NCBI RefSeq assembly: GCF_965138505.1
Contig: NZ_CBCSCO010000001.1
Span: 744,001 to 808,000, forward strand
DNA from: Litorimonas haliclonae
GTDB taxonomy: Bacteria > Pseudomonadota > Alphaproteobacteria > Caulobacterales > Maricaulaceae
DNA length: 64,000 bases
Reading direction: 5' to 3'
The translations under genes were made by a program, and so were the position numbers. The notes under the pieces were generated by a model. The model was not told the DNA's origin. It saw only the letters and a program-made list of their open reading frames with translations, and did not search any database. This document shows, one piece after another, positions 7,454 through 15,726 of this stretch; position 1 is the first letter of the stretch, and each line of letters opens with the position of its first letter.

Positions 7454-8557
7454 TTAGTCCCGAGAGCGTTTCGGCCCGTGATACGGCGCTTTATAGCCTT
7501 TATGGGTATAGGCCGTATTCCCCACAGGCCCGGAATAAGTCCGCGACTGATGGGAAGAAGAATGGCTCCCGTGATGCGTCGGCGCAGCGCCTGCCATAAC
7601 GCCATCATGATGTGTCTTTGACGTGTAGGACGACGTAGTTTCACTGTGGCTATAGCTCGCAGATGGGCGAATAGTCCCGCTGCCCGGCGCGCATAAAACG
7701 CGGCGCCACTCATAACGGGACGGAGCGACAAGCGTCTTTGTCTGAACCTGTCCCCATTTCGCCGGAACATCAACATATTTACCGCTCGCTTCGCGAACCA
7801 CATCCTCAACCGTATAGCTTCGGTATTCAGCGGGGACTGGAATTTCCGTCACGCCTCCAGGATCCGCGACAACCTGTTTGGTAATCGTCTGGTATTTCGC
7901 CGGTACGCTAACGCGCTGCACGCCGCCAGGGTTTGTCATAACTTTGCGCTTATAAGAAACGCTCTGGCCGGGTTCTTCGACCAGACACCAGATTTCGCAC
8001 ATCTCGCCGCATTGCGCGCCGCCTTGTGTGCCATATTGGGTCGTCGAGCTATAGCCTTGGCCATTTGGGCCGCCATCCGCAGTGGAGTGAATGATGTAGC
8101 CTTGCGCGCGCAGTTTTCCGGGATTGCCCCGTTTCCAGACCAGCTGCGGGGCAGATGTTTGAATGGTTTCGGTGACAGTAGAAAATTGCGGAGCGGACAC
8201 GGTGAGCTTGTCATAAGATGGACGCACTAATAACTGCTCGCTTACAGATTTATAGGTCGGTTGACGCACTTGATAGCGCACAGAGGCCTCTTTTACGAGC
8301 ACGTCCTTTTGACGTGTTGCCAGCTCTGGCGGGAGAACCTGAAGCGTTTGGTAGCCCTCTTCCGTCAGGACCGTTTCGGATCCATGCTCATATTGCGCCG
8401 GAATTTCAACGCGCGCGTAACATTCGCCTGCATTCGGGTTAGCGGGTAATAGATCGGGCGTATAAGCTGGTCCGGCAGAGTTTCCTGCAAAAGCGGTTCC
8501 GGCGAAAAGCGCTGCGGCGACAGAGGCCATCAGTCCGATATGAAGCTGTTTCGACAT
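7454..8557 (-). CDS. secreted repeat protein with VPA(K/E)-aromatic repeats
   Basis: About 367 residues from the ATG at 8557, chosen because a GAGGAC ribosome site precedes it and a good signal peptide follows (GLMASVAAALFAGTAFA). The mature chain carries irregular units of about 23-25 residues built around VPAKYQTI, VPAEYRSY and VPAKWGQV, with more diverged copies towards the N-terminus (LATRQKDVLVKEAS, YKSVSEQLLVRP). A central cysteine patch (QCGEMCEIWC) and a later single Cys break the repeats. The C-terminus is low-complexity, rich in Ser, His, Tyr and Thr. It resembles envelope proteins of alphaproteobacteria that often carry OmpA domains, but no OmpA domain is present. Convergent with dut. 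Function unknown. Confidence 0.7.
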   Translation of the reverse strand: MSKQLHIGLMASVAAALFAGTAFAGNSAGPAYTPDLLPANPNAGECYARVEIPAQYEHGSETVLTEEGYQTLQVLPPELATRQKDVLVKEASVRYQVRQPTYKSVSEQLLVRPSYDKLTVSAPQFSTVTETIQTSAPQLVWKRGNPGKLRAQGYIIHSTADGGPNGQGYSSTTQYGTQGGAQCGEMCEIWCLVEEPGQSVSYKRKVMTNPGGVQRVSVPAKYQTITKQVVADPGGVTEIPVPAEYRSYTVEDVVREASGKYVDVPAKWGQVQTKTLVAPSRYEWRRVLCAPGSGTIRPSASYSHSETTSSYTSKTHHDGVMAGAAPTHHGSHSSSHQSRTYSGPVGNTAYTHKGYKAPYHGPKRSRD

Positions 8558-8669
8558 CTTGGTTGTCCTCAAAAGAGTTAGGTTAAAGATTTTGATGCCT
8601 CCAGCCCTTGCAAATTTCGTGCTAACTCCCTTAACCGCGTGTTTTTTCACCGCGTATTTATGGCGTAAT

Positions 8670-9059
8670 TTATTTCCTCAGCGCTTTCGCGCCATTCCAA
8701 AGACCCCAAGCGACCATTATCCCGACTAAATTCGCCGCAATATCGGCTAAAGAGGCCGTCCGGCCCATATTCATCAGTCCCTGCATGGCTTCCATAAGCA
8801 CACCAAAGACGAAAATTATTGATAGAACCCGCAAAGTTCGGGGAGTGAAACGCGACAGTAGCGCTAGGCCGGACAAGGTCAGATACGCTATAAAGTGCAT
8901 AACTTTGTCCGTATAGGGCGAGCCGACTATCCCCGTCCCTGGCTCCAGAGATTGCCAGGCAATGTATAGAGCCGCCGCCAAACAGGACAGCCGCCAGCCC
9001 CACGTCACGGCAGAGATGGGCTTCATTTTTAAGCTTGGCTGGGGTGTAAAATCTGTCAT
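8670..9059 (-). CDS. VanZ-like family membrane protein
   Basis: A 129-residue integral membrane protein with about four hydrophobic segments. The family signature is the DKVMHFIAYLTL segment (Asp-Lys then His after TM1), with a second conserved region EAMQGLMNMGRTASLADIAANLVG near residue 90. VanZ-like proteins are widespread and mostly uncharacterised; resistance to teicoplanin is known only for the founding member, so I infer no resistance here. The start at 9059 gives a normal length. It is followed by the secreted repeat protein 112 bp downstream on the same strand. Confidence 0.75.
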   Translation of the reverse strand: MTDFTPQPSLKMKPISAVTWGWRLSCLAAALYIAWQSLEPGTGIVGSPYTDKVMHFIAYLTLSGLALLSRFTPRTLRVLSIIFVFGVLMEAMQGLMNMGRTASLADIAANLVGIMVAWGLWNGAKALRK

Positions 9060-9317
9060 CGCAATCGCTCTTAGACATAACTTATGGCAGAATCACGTCC
9101 GAATAGCTTTCTTTTCTGTAATTATTCAGACGCCAAATTTAGCAAATTTGCCCGCCTATAGTGGAACAGTTTCTGTCCAGAAGAATTGCATGAAAGCAAG
9201 CCGAGCCCCTCTAGGCTATGTGAAGGCAGGCTATGTAAAGGCGGTTACTTAATTTAATTGACCTTACCAAACGGCGATAACTATTCTAGAGACACCTAAA
9301 ACAGAGAGACTTAAATC

Positions 9318-9590
9318 ATGGAAGTTTTAAATCCCAAAGATGTTGCCGAAGATCTGCCCGGATGGACGGGCGGAGACGATTTCATTACGAAGGTTTTCAA
9401 ATTTGAAGACTTTGCCGAAGCCTTTGGCTTTATGTCCCAAATTGCCGTCATTGCGAACACAATGGATCACCACCCGGAATGGTATAACGTCTATAACCGC
9501 GTGGATGTGACCCTTACGACCCACGATGCGGGCGGCGTTACAGAAAAAGATATCAAGCTTGCCGAAGCGATGGAAAAAGCTGCCGAATAA
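9318..9590 (+). CDS. phhB: 4a-hydroxytetrahydrobiopterin dehydratase (pterin-4a-carbinolamine dehydratase)
   Basis: A 90-residue cytosolic enzyme that dehydrates 4a-carbinolamine pterin to quinonoid dihydropterin, recycling the cofactor of aromatic amino acid hydroxylases. The signature is present: MDHHPEWYNVYNRVDVTLTTHD, here spelled as the segment around residues 54-75, in which two adjacent histidines, the Trp-Tyr pair and a later His-Asp form the active site. Length is usual for the family. No phenylalanine hydroxylase gene is adjacent, so the partner is unknown. The SD AGAGAGAC lies a few bases upstream. Confidence 0.92.
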   Translation: MEVLNPKDVAEDLPGWTGGDDFITKVFKFEDFAEAFGFMSQIAVIANTMDHHPEWYNVYNRVDVTLTTHDAGGVTEKDIKLAEAMEKAAE

Positions 9591-9737
9591 GACAAGGCCT
9601 CGGCTTTTCTTACTGAGGCAATTTCTTAAACCTCCCTCTGGGCCCTATTTATCACATCCTATTATCGGCTCTTGAATTTAACGCCGTAAAGCGTAGGGGA
9701 AGGGCTTGTCCAGTTTGATTATGGGATTCACGATCTA

Positions 9738-11600
9738 ATGATGAAATATTTATTCGGCACAAGCCTCGCTCTCCTTTTTTCCGGCATAAGCCCTTTAGCG
9801 CTAGCCCAAACGCCATCTGCCCAAGCACCGAGTGTGGCGCCCGGTTTTTGCACAAACGGTCAAATTATTGTGGTGGACGGTCAGACCGAATGCCATATTG
9901 AAGACAGCTTAGAAGCGCTTATCGCGGATTACGAAGCCGCCCAGCTAAAACACGATCCTATTACTGCCGGAGAGCTGGGTGACACTGAGGCGCTTCGGAG
10001 CCTTCCCAATGTTTCGCTTGAGGCAGAGACGAAAAGGCAGGCTGAAAACACTGAATTCCTGTCCCGTCATGCCAAGCTGTCAACGCGTCCGATGGGCGAA
10101 GAGGAACGGCTGAACTATGACCTCCTCGGATTTGCCCTGAAGCAAAAACAGCGTCTGGCTCCCTTTGACGAAGCCCGCCTTCCCTTCACCAATGACAGTG
10201 GATTTTTTAACAACGTCATTTACCTTGCGCGTCAAACCCAATTTGAAAAAGCCTCCGATTACGAGGCTTACGCCGCCCGCCTCACCCGCCTGCCACGCTA
10301 TTTCTCACAGCATAAAACAAATATGAGGCGCGGCATGGAAACTGGTTTCACGGCTGCGGCAGAGATTATGCCCGGCATTCTGGAAACGGTTGAGAATCTA
10401 TCCGAAGGCCCTGCATCAGAGCACCCCCTTTATGAGCCTTTCAAGACATTTCCCGAGACCGTTTCCGCCTCAGACCAAACCCGCTTGAAAGCCCTCGGAG
10501 AAGCGGCCATCGAAAGCGCAGTTCTTCCAGCCTATAAAGACCTAGCCGCTTTTCTTGCGGACGACTATATCCCGGAAGCCCGTCAGACATCAGGGATCGG
10601 AGATAGTGAAGAGGCTCGCGATTATTACCGCGCCCTGGCCCGTTATTTCACCACTCTGGATCTAACCCCGGATGAAATCCATCAAAAAGGCATAACCGAG
10701 GTGGCACGTATCCGGTCTAAAATGGATAGTATTATCGAAGAGGTTGGTTTCGAAGGAAGCTTTTCCGAGTTCATCGCAGACCTAAGATCAAACCCGAAAT
10801 TCTACGCGCAATCCGAGCGTGAATTGCTCATGACGGCGTCTTATATCGCTAAAAAACTAGACGGTAAAATGCCGGAATATTTCGGTAAACTCCCGCGTTT
10901 GTCTTACGGCGTTATGCCTGTCCCAAAAGAAATAGCGCCGACTTATACGACGGGTCGTTACTGGGGCGGAAGTCCCGAACAGGGCCGCGCGGGTAATTAT
11001 GTGGTCAACACATATAACCTCAAACAACGCCCTCTTTATAACCTTCCTGCCCTCACCGCGCATGAGGCGGTTCCCGGTCACCATCAACAAATCGCTATTG
11101 CCCAGGAACTCGAAGATGTTCCGCGTTTTCGCCAATCCTTATACCCGAATGCTTTCGGAGAAGGCTGGGGCCTTTATTCTGAAAAGCTCGCCGGAGAAAT
11201 GGGGATTTACGAGACGCCTTATGAGCGCTTCGGCCAGCTTACCTATGAAATGTGGCGCGCCTGCCGCCTGGTTGTAGATACCGGTTTGCATTGGAAAGGC
11301 TGGAGCAGAGACCAAGCCGAGGCCTGTTTCTTGGAGAATTCTGCCCTGTCTGCCCATAACGTCAGAACCGAAGTTGACCGCTATATCAGCTGGCCCGGTC
11401 AGGCTCTGGCTTACAAAATCGGCGAGATGAAAATTCTGGAGTTACGTCAGAAAGCCAAAGACACGTTAGGAGCGGATTTTGATATTCGTAGTTTTCATGA
11501 CGCCGTACTCGAAGACGGCGGCGTGCCGCTCAACCTGCTCGAGAAAAAAATAAATCGTTGGATCGGACAGGAAATTCAGCGCGCTGCCTCAGAGAAGTAA
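9738..11600 (+). CDS. DUF885 family secreted metallopeptidase-like protein
   Basis: A 620-residue exported protein. The signal peptide runs LFGTSLALLFSGISPLALAQ. The DUF885 hallmark is TAHEAVPGHHQQ near residue 445, a variant zinc site (HExxPGHH instead of HExxH), followed about 40 residues later by FGEGWGLYSEKL, whose glutamate probably completes the metal site. The C-terminal GQALAYKIGEMKILELR segment is also typical. Family members are common in proteobacteria and resemble thermolysin-fold peptidases; the substrate is not known. Two successive ATGs open the frame and no strong SD picks between them. Confidence 0.88.
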   Translation: MMKYLFGTSLALLFSGISPLALAQTPSAQAPSVAPGFCTNGQIIVVDGQTECHIEDSLEALIADYEAAQLKHDPITAGELGDTEALRSLPNVSLEAETKRQAENTEFLSRHAKLSTRPMGEEERLNYDLLGFALKQKQRLAPFDEARLPFTNDSGFFNNVIYLARQTQFEKASDYEAYAARLTRLPRYFSQHKTNMRRGMETGFTAAAEIMPGILETVENLSEGPASEHPLYEPFKTFPETVSASDQTRLKALGEAAIESAVLPAYKDLAAFLADDYIPEARQTSGIGDSEEARDYYRALARYFTTLDLTPDEIHQKGITEVARIRSKMDSIIEEVGFEGSFSEFIADLRSNPKFYAQSERELLMTASYIAKKLDGKMPEYFGKLPRLSYGVMPVPKEIAPTYTTGRYWGGSPEQGRAGNYVVNTYNLKQRPLYNLPALTAHEAVPGHHQQIAIAQELEDVPRFRQSLYPNAFGEGWGLYSEKLAGEMGIYETPYERFGQLTYEMWRACRLVVDTGLHWKGWSRDQAEACFLENSALSAHNVRTEVDRYISWPGQALAYKIGEMKILELRQKAKDTLGADFDIRSFHDAVLEDGGVPLNLLEKKINRWIGQEIQRAASEK

Positions 11601-11654
11601 GACCAATTTTCCTTTTAGGTTGAATTAAAAATTCTTCCCTCTCATAAAAGATAA

Positions 11655-12107
11655 ATGAAGGTCATATATTTATTTATCGCGAGCCTTTGGCTCTCCGCCC
11701 TTACCGCTCAGGCCGACCCACTTGAATGGGCAAATGGAGCTTGGGGAATCGACGTTGAGACCGTCCCGGACGGATTAGATGCGGCGCAGCTCGATAAATT
11801 ACGAGGGTGTGACGGATCGGCGGTTATGATCAACACTGACCGAGACACAATGCGATATCAGGCTATTCATACAGGCGAAGACGACCTTAAGGCGAAGGCC
11901 CCGATATTGGATATTGGCCCTCAATGGTTATCTCTTCGTTATGATGACGAGACAAGATTAATGAAGAATGGTGATCTTCAGATATGGCATATGTTTTTCG
12001 TGGATGAAGACACTTTTTATTGGGTTTTAGGATCTGGAGTCTCCGAAGATCAGCGCGAAGGCATTATACCTATAGCGAGAGTAAGGTGCCAGACTCTCAT
12101 TGGTTAA
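11655..12107 (+). CDS. small secreted protein of unknown function
   Basis: A 150-residue product with a signal peptide (MKVIYLFIASLWLSALTAQA), so it is probably periplasmic. The mature part has two cysteines (RGCDGS, VRCQT) far apart that could form a disulphide. Patterns such as WANGAWGIDVE and HMFFVDEDTFYWVLG suggest a compact beta-rich domain. It follows the DUF885 gene by 54 bp on the same strand and may be co-transcribed. No family recognised. Confidence 0.65.
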   Translation: MKVIYLFIASLWLSALTAQADPLEWANGAWGIDVETVPDGLDAAQLDKLRGCDGSAVMINTDRDTMRYQAIHTGEDDLKAKAPILDIGPQWLSLRYDDETRLMKNGDLQIWHMFFVDEDTFYWVLGSGVSEDQREGIIPIARVRCQTLIG

Positions 12108-12130
12108 GCACGGGAGAACTACCCGAACCT

Positions 12131-12907
12131 TTAATCAGAAAACACATCGTCAATAATTTGATTTAATTTTTCGATTAGGTCACTCGCCGCGAAACTATGG
12201 CCCGCATTTTTCGCGGCGCCGCTGTGAATCCAGACACCCGCGCACGCCGCCTCGAATCCCGGCATCCCTTGAGCGACCAACCCGGCGATTAGTCCTGCTA
12301 AAACATCGCCGGTGCCGCCCCGCGCCAAGGCCGGGTTGGGATAATCATGTTCAATAGATCGGCCATCCGGATGCGCGATTAGCGTGGCGTCATTTTTTGA
12401 TACGATAATCGCATTGGCCGTCTTGGCGGCCTTCGTCACGTCATCGATTTTTTTAGAATCCAGTTCCGGAAACATCTTCTTAAATTCCCCGCCATGCGGC
12501 GTTAAAATCGTCTCTCCTTTGAGCGGGAATTTATCGGGCGTAGGGAGGGCGGAAGAATCCAGAATGCGCGGCGGACCCTCCATAGCGTCAATTTCCTCAT
12601 GATGAGAAATGGCGATGCCCCCCGGCCCGGCCAGCCAAGCTGTTATCTTTTCCTCTTTCGGGTCCAACTTGTTTGCAACCATAATGTCAGCAGGCAGGGT
12701 TGATCGGTAAATATCATCCCGCACTTCCGCTACCACTTTGATAAGCCCTACCCCCGAGCTTAACGCTGCCTCCGCCGCTAAGCGCGTCGCCCCTGTCAGC
12801 TCAGGCGCTGCAATAATCGCGCAAAACCCCCGGTCATATTTGTGCGAGTCCGTCGTCGGGCGCGGCAGATTATCTTTCCAGAAGTCGGGCGAATTGGCTT
12901 GAGTCAT
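12131..12907 (-). CDS. nnrD: ADP-dependent (S)-NAD(P)H-hydrate dehydratase
   Basis: A ribokinase-fold repair enzyme that restores damaged hydrated NAD(P)H to NAD(P)H using ADP. The 258 residues correspond to the C-terminal half of bifunctional Nnr/YjeF, without the epimerase domain. Motifs seen are the N-terminal YDRGFCAIIAAPELTGATRLA segment (within residues 24-45), ILTPHGGEFKKMF around residue 135, and the anion hole/catalytic loop LARGGTGDVLAGLIAG around residue 193. The matching NnrE epimerase is not in the window. It may be co-directional with the gamma-glutamyl gene pair upstream, 51 bp away. Confidence 0.9.
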   Translation of the reverse strand: MTQANSPDFWKDNLPRPTTDSHKYDRGFCAIIAAPELTGATRLAAEAALSSGVGLIKVVAEVRDDIYRSTLPADIMVANKLDPKEEKITAWLAGPGGIAISHHEEIDAMEGPPRILDSSALPTPDKFPLKGETILTPHGGEFKKMFPELDSKKIDDVTKAAKTANAIIVSKNDATLIAHPDGRSIEHDYPNPALARGGTGDVLAGLIAGLVAQGMPGFEAACAGVWIHSGAAKNAGHSFAASDLIEKLNQIIDDVFSD

Positions 12908-12958
12908 GAGAAAGAAACGTCAGAGCTTTAGCGAAGGTTCCTTCTGCTGAGTTGCGCG

Positions 12959-13519
12959 TTAAGAGGCGCGAGGGGATGTAAATAAATCCTGCCAGTTCGA
13001 GTGACCTGTCGACTTCAACGTCTCCAAAGCGTCCAGCCTTGACGGGCGGTTTTGATTTTCATCTATCTGATAGGGAGTAGATTTTAATTTGTTTATGTAG
13101 TCTTGAGGCAGGCCATTCTCGATAGCTCCTGCAACGACCAAGGCTAAATACCACCCAAAGGGTTGTAGTTGAATATCCATTTTAGGGGGTAAATAGGTTG
13201 TTGTTTCAATTGTTTCTCCTGAATTTGTCACCACTTCAAAATCTGTTCTGCGGTCATATCCAAACCACACGCCTTCTGCTTTATCCAAACTCTTGAGATC
13301 ACTTTTAGCAATCTCAAAAACGACGCCTAGGGCCGTGCTTTTTTGCTTTTCAAAAAGAGCGCCTTTCCCGGACGCATCTCTACCGAGCTTCGAGAAATTA
13401 ACCGCGTACCCTTCGGCGGTAGCGGATTCAACAAATACGGCACTTGGGCATCGTTTTTGCAGCCGCAAAGCAAGCATGTTTGAGCCGTAGGCAAAATAGA
13501 AAAAGTTCATTTCGTTCAA
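12959..13519 (-). CDS. gamma-glutamylcyclotransferase-like protein
   Basis: A 186-residue protein opening with the family signature YFAYGSNM (residues 7-14), which binds the gamma-glutamyl group. The Gly-rich KLGRDASGKGALFEKQ section and a later KAEGVWFGYDRR, whose Glu fits the catalytic acid, agree with the BtrG/GGCT fold. Known members cyclise gamma-glutamyl compounds to 5-oxoproline. Its ATG overlaps the stop of the upstream hydrolase gene by 4 bases, so the two are translationally coupled and probably act on the same kind of substrate. It could instead be a general gamma-glutamylamine cyclotransferase. Confidence 0.85.
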   Translation of the reverse strand: MNEMNFFYFAYGSNMLALRLQKRCPSAVFVESATAEGYAVNFSKLGRDASGKGALFEKQKSTALGVVFEIAKSDLKSLDKAEGVWFGYDRRTDFEVVTNSGETIETTTYLPPKMDIQLQPFGWYLALVVAGAIENGLPQDYINKLKSTPYQIDENQNRPSRLDALETLKSTGHSNWQDLFTSPRAS

Positions 13520-14100
13520 CCGTTGAGTTTGGCCAATATGGCGGTACGGATTGCCGAGCAGAACTGTTCCAAGAGGTCTTTTTCTTCCGCCAGCCTGCGT
13601 CGGAGCGTTCGCGGAAGCTCAAGCTGCACGCCTTCGCCAGAGCGGGTTCGATTGCAGATATTGGTCTCGTGGACGCCGGGCAGGGTCGTATTAGGCTCAA
13701 CCCCAAAGCCCGCCTCGCGCAGCGATGCTCCGATGGCGTCGCGTAAGCCGGTCGCGCGGCCACCTAACCATACGGCGTCACTGCCATCATCCTTCCGCCC
13801 GTGGATCGCAACAGCCGCGGAAGACCTGCCGACGAGGTCGAGGGCTTTTGGTTCGTCGAAGAGGTGAGACGTTATGTGGAAGTCACCAAATTCCCCCTCT
13901 TTCAAGGCTTCAAAGGCGTAGAAGGAGAACGTCGTTCCCGCGATCTCCTCTGCTATTTTCGCAGTCTCAGGTTCAATGGTGCCGCCATGCGGCGCCAGAA
14001 TCACCACGGGTGAGCCGCGGTCTTTGACGCGGATATCATAGTCGGCGCCCAGCTCATTATTCGCGGCGAGCGCTTTGAATTCCGTGTAGCGATCCGTCAT
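13516..14100 (-). CDS. poly-gamma-glutamate hydrolase family protein
   Basis: A 194-residue member of the PghP-like family (phage-type poly-gamma-glutamate hydrolase), zinc amidohydrolases that cut gamma-linked glutamate chains. Visible features are LAPHGGTIEPETAKIAEEI (a metal-site His and Glu near residues 36-45), ITSHLFD, AIHGRKDD and the terminal GVHETNICNRTRSGEGVQLE. No signal peptide is seen, so it should act in the cytosol, unlike secreted degradative enzymes. It is the first gene of an operon with the cyclotransferase. Whether the natural substrate is poly-gamma-glutamate or a short gamma-glutamyl compound is not shown. Confidence 0.85.
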   Translation of the reverse strand: MTDRYTEFKALAANNELGADYDIRVKDRGSPVVILAPHGGTIEPETAKIAEEIAGTTFSFYAFEALKEGEFGDFHITSHLFDEPKALDLVGRSSAAVAIHGRKDDGSDAVWLGGRATGLRDAIGASLREAGFGVEPNTTLPGVHETNICNRTRSGEGVQLELPRTLRRRLAEEKDLLEQFCSAIRTAILAKLNG

Positions 14101-14157
14101 CGACTGTCGTCCTGCCCGCCCGAAAGGCGTTTAACATGTACCCGCAAAATTGAGCGC

Positions 14158-15108
14158 TCAAACATTTAACTTACTTACCTTTTTCGAAATATTTTCACCT
14201 TTCTTCTCGAGCGCTACCATTTCTCCAAATTCGATTCTCAACCATTCCTCCCCGTTTTCGGTTAAGGGCTCTGAGGCGAAAATAGCGGAGGTTGCCTCCG
14301 CCTCAGAACAGGCATCGACTTCGTAAGAATTCTTATACTGTTGAAAGTTTTTTCCCATGAGAACATACATTGGCTCCAACAGCATGGAGAGTGCCATGTC
14401 GTCTTTTCCGGGCGCGGAGGGGCGTAGGTGTTTCCAATCCCCCTTAACGTCCGTCTCCCCTTCATGCCCGCATCCATAATTGACTCCGATAATCCGGTTC
14501 TGCGTGACCAGCGCGATTTTCAATTTGGTCAAGGCAGCCAAGTCGAGCTTTTTCATCGCGTCAAGAATGACGTCCAGCATCTTCTCGAACCCCTCCTTCA
14601 CGTCTTCATCACTATCGCCGTTAAGAAGTGAGAGGAGAAGAACGAAAAGGAATTCCGTGTCTGTCGTGCCGCGCATCTGGTTGAGATACTCATCCTTACA
14701 GTGGGGCAGCAGTTCTCTTTGCAAGAGTCGCCAGTGCGGCAAAGCGCCGTTTTGCGCTATAATCCAAGGCGTCCCGTTAAAGGTGAAGGGGTGACAATTT
14801 TCATCGGTTTGGACGACGCCCGCGTGATAACCTGAGGCCCTAATATGAGCCAGCATTGTGCTCGCCTGAAGGCTCGGAATCACGCCCTTGGCGTTGTCGT
14901 CGTAAAAGGCCGCCTTCGGTCTATGATAGAGCAATGGCTCTTCCGGTTTCAAAAGATGTTCGCTCCAGGCTCCAAATCCCCACCCCGCCAGCTGAAGGTG
15001 TGGATGAAGCTCCGGGTCCAGACTCTGGTTTACGAGACTGTTCTCCGGCTCCAAGAGCAGGCTTTCAAGGGGTATTTCCGGGCCAATATAGGCGAGAACG
15101 CGACACAT
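14158..15108 (-). CDS. class II glutamine amidotransferase (YafJ/EgtC-like)
   Basis: A 316-residue N-terminal-nucleophile amidohydrolase. Met is followed at once by Cys2 (MCRVLAYIG), the catalytic nucleophile after Met removal. Typical active-site segments are HIRASGYH, ENCHPFTFNGTPWIIAQNG and RGTTDTEFLF. Such stand-alone domains hydrolyse glutamine or gamma-glutamyl amides; EgtC does this in ergothioneine synthesis, but no other egt gene is present, so that role is not claimed. The location 58 bp upstream of the gamma-glutamyl hydrolase/cyclotransferase pair suggests shared handling of gamma-glutamyl amides. Confidence 0.85.
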   Translation of the reverse strand: MCRVLAYIGPEIPLESLLLEPENSLVNQSLDPELHPHLQLAGWGFGAWSEHLLKPEEPLLYHRPKAAFYDDNAKGVIPSLQASTMLAHIRASGYHAGVVQTDENCHPFTFNGTPWIIAQNGALPHWRLLQRELLPHCKDEYLNQMRGTTDTEFLFVLLLSLLNGDSDEDVKEGFEKMLDVILDAMKKLDLAALTKLKIALVTQNRIIGVNYGCGHEGETDVKGDWKHLRPSAPGKDDMALSMLLEPMYVLMGKNFQQYKNSYEVDACSEAEATSAIFASEPLTENGEEWLRIEFGEMVALEKKGENISKKVSKLNV

Positions 15109-15310
15109 AAATTTCCTAACTTTTTAAATCAACGCAAGCCGGAGAAAAATGTTGCGCGCAAAGTAGGAACTTCAAGAAAACCGATTCCACCTCCAACTTT
15201 TTCTGGATAGGTGCATCGAAAAGTAGCCTGCACGTTGGGGGTGCCGCCATTGTTCTTCGCTCAAAATATTGGACTATTAAAACAGCTTCAGAATTAGCCT
15301 ATGCGCGCGG

Positions 15311-15706
15311 TTAGGTCGTCCAATCAAAATACCAGATCCCGGAAGCAACTGCGATGGCACCGAGTATCATGATACCGCAAAGAAGGCGCAGATGGTTGCG
15401 CGACGAGGTTTCAAATTTATGACTATTCATGCGGTGAAAGACCTTGCGGGCCTGACGGTAGGCAGAAAAGAAAATCAGAACCGCAATGACGGCAAAGCCG
15501 GACGCGACAAGCTTGGGAAGCCAGACGGGCTCGATCTTACCAAACACCGCTTGAAAACCGAGCGCAAGACCAAGGCAGGCCAATCCCGTGCGCATCCAAC
15601 CCGCAAAGGTTCGTTCATTGGCCATGAGAGTGCGATCTTCGGCAAAGTCTGTGCGGTCCTTGGCGAGACCGTTTTTACTCTTGGACTTTTCCGTCTCATC
15701 CGCCAT
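15311..15706 (-). CDS. DUF202 (YidH-like) membrane protein
   Basis: A 131-residue inner-membrane protein. After a charged 30-residue N-terminus comes the family motif ANERTFAGWMRTGLACLGLALG (residues 28-49), leading into the first of three hydrophobic segments. An RQARKVFHRM turn separates TM2 and TM3. Function of the family is unknown. It lies 20 bp after the gyrB stop on the same strand and may share its transcript. Confidence 0.85.
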   Translation of the reverse strand: MADETEKSKSKNGLAKDRTDFAEDRTLMANERTFAGWMRTGLACLGLALGFQAVFGKIEPVWLPKLVASGFAVIAVLIFFSAYRQARKVFHRMNSHKFETSSRNHLRLLCGIMILGAIAVASGIWYFDWTT

Positions 15707-15726
15707 GTCAGCCCTTCAAATGCGCC

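Noticed and set aside
8670..9059. Glycopeptide resistance from the VanZ-like gene
   Set aside because: VanZ-like domains are common in Gram-negative genomes and no other van gene is present.
9216..9244. Short imperfect tandem repeat (GGCTATGTGAAGGCA / GGCTATGTAAAGGCG)
   Set aside because: Two copies of about 15 bp with differences, in the gap before phhB; too short and isolated to interpret.
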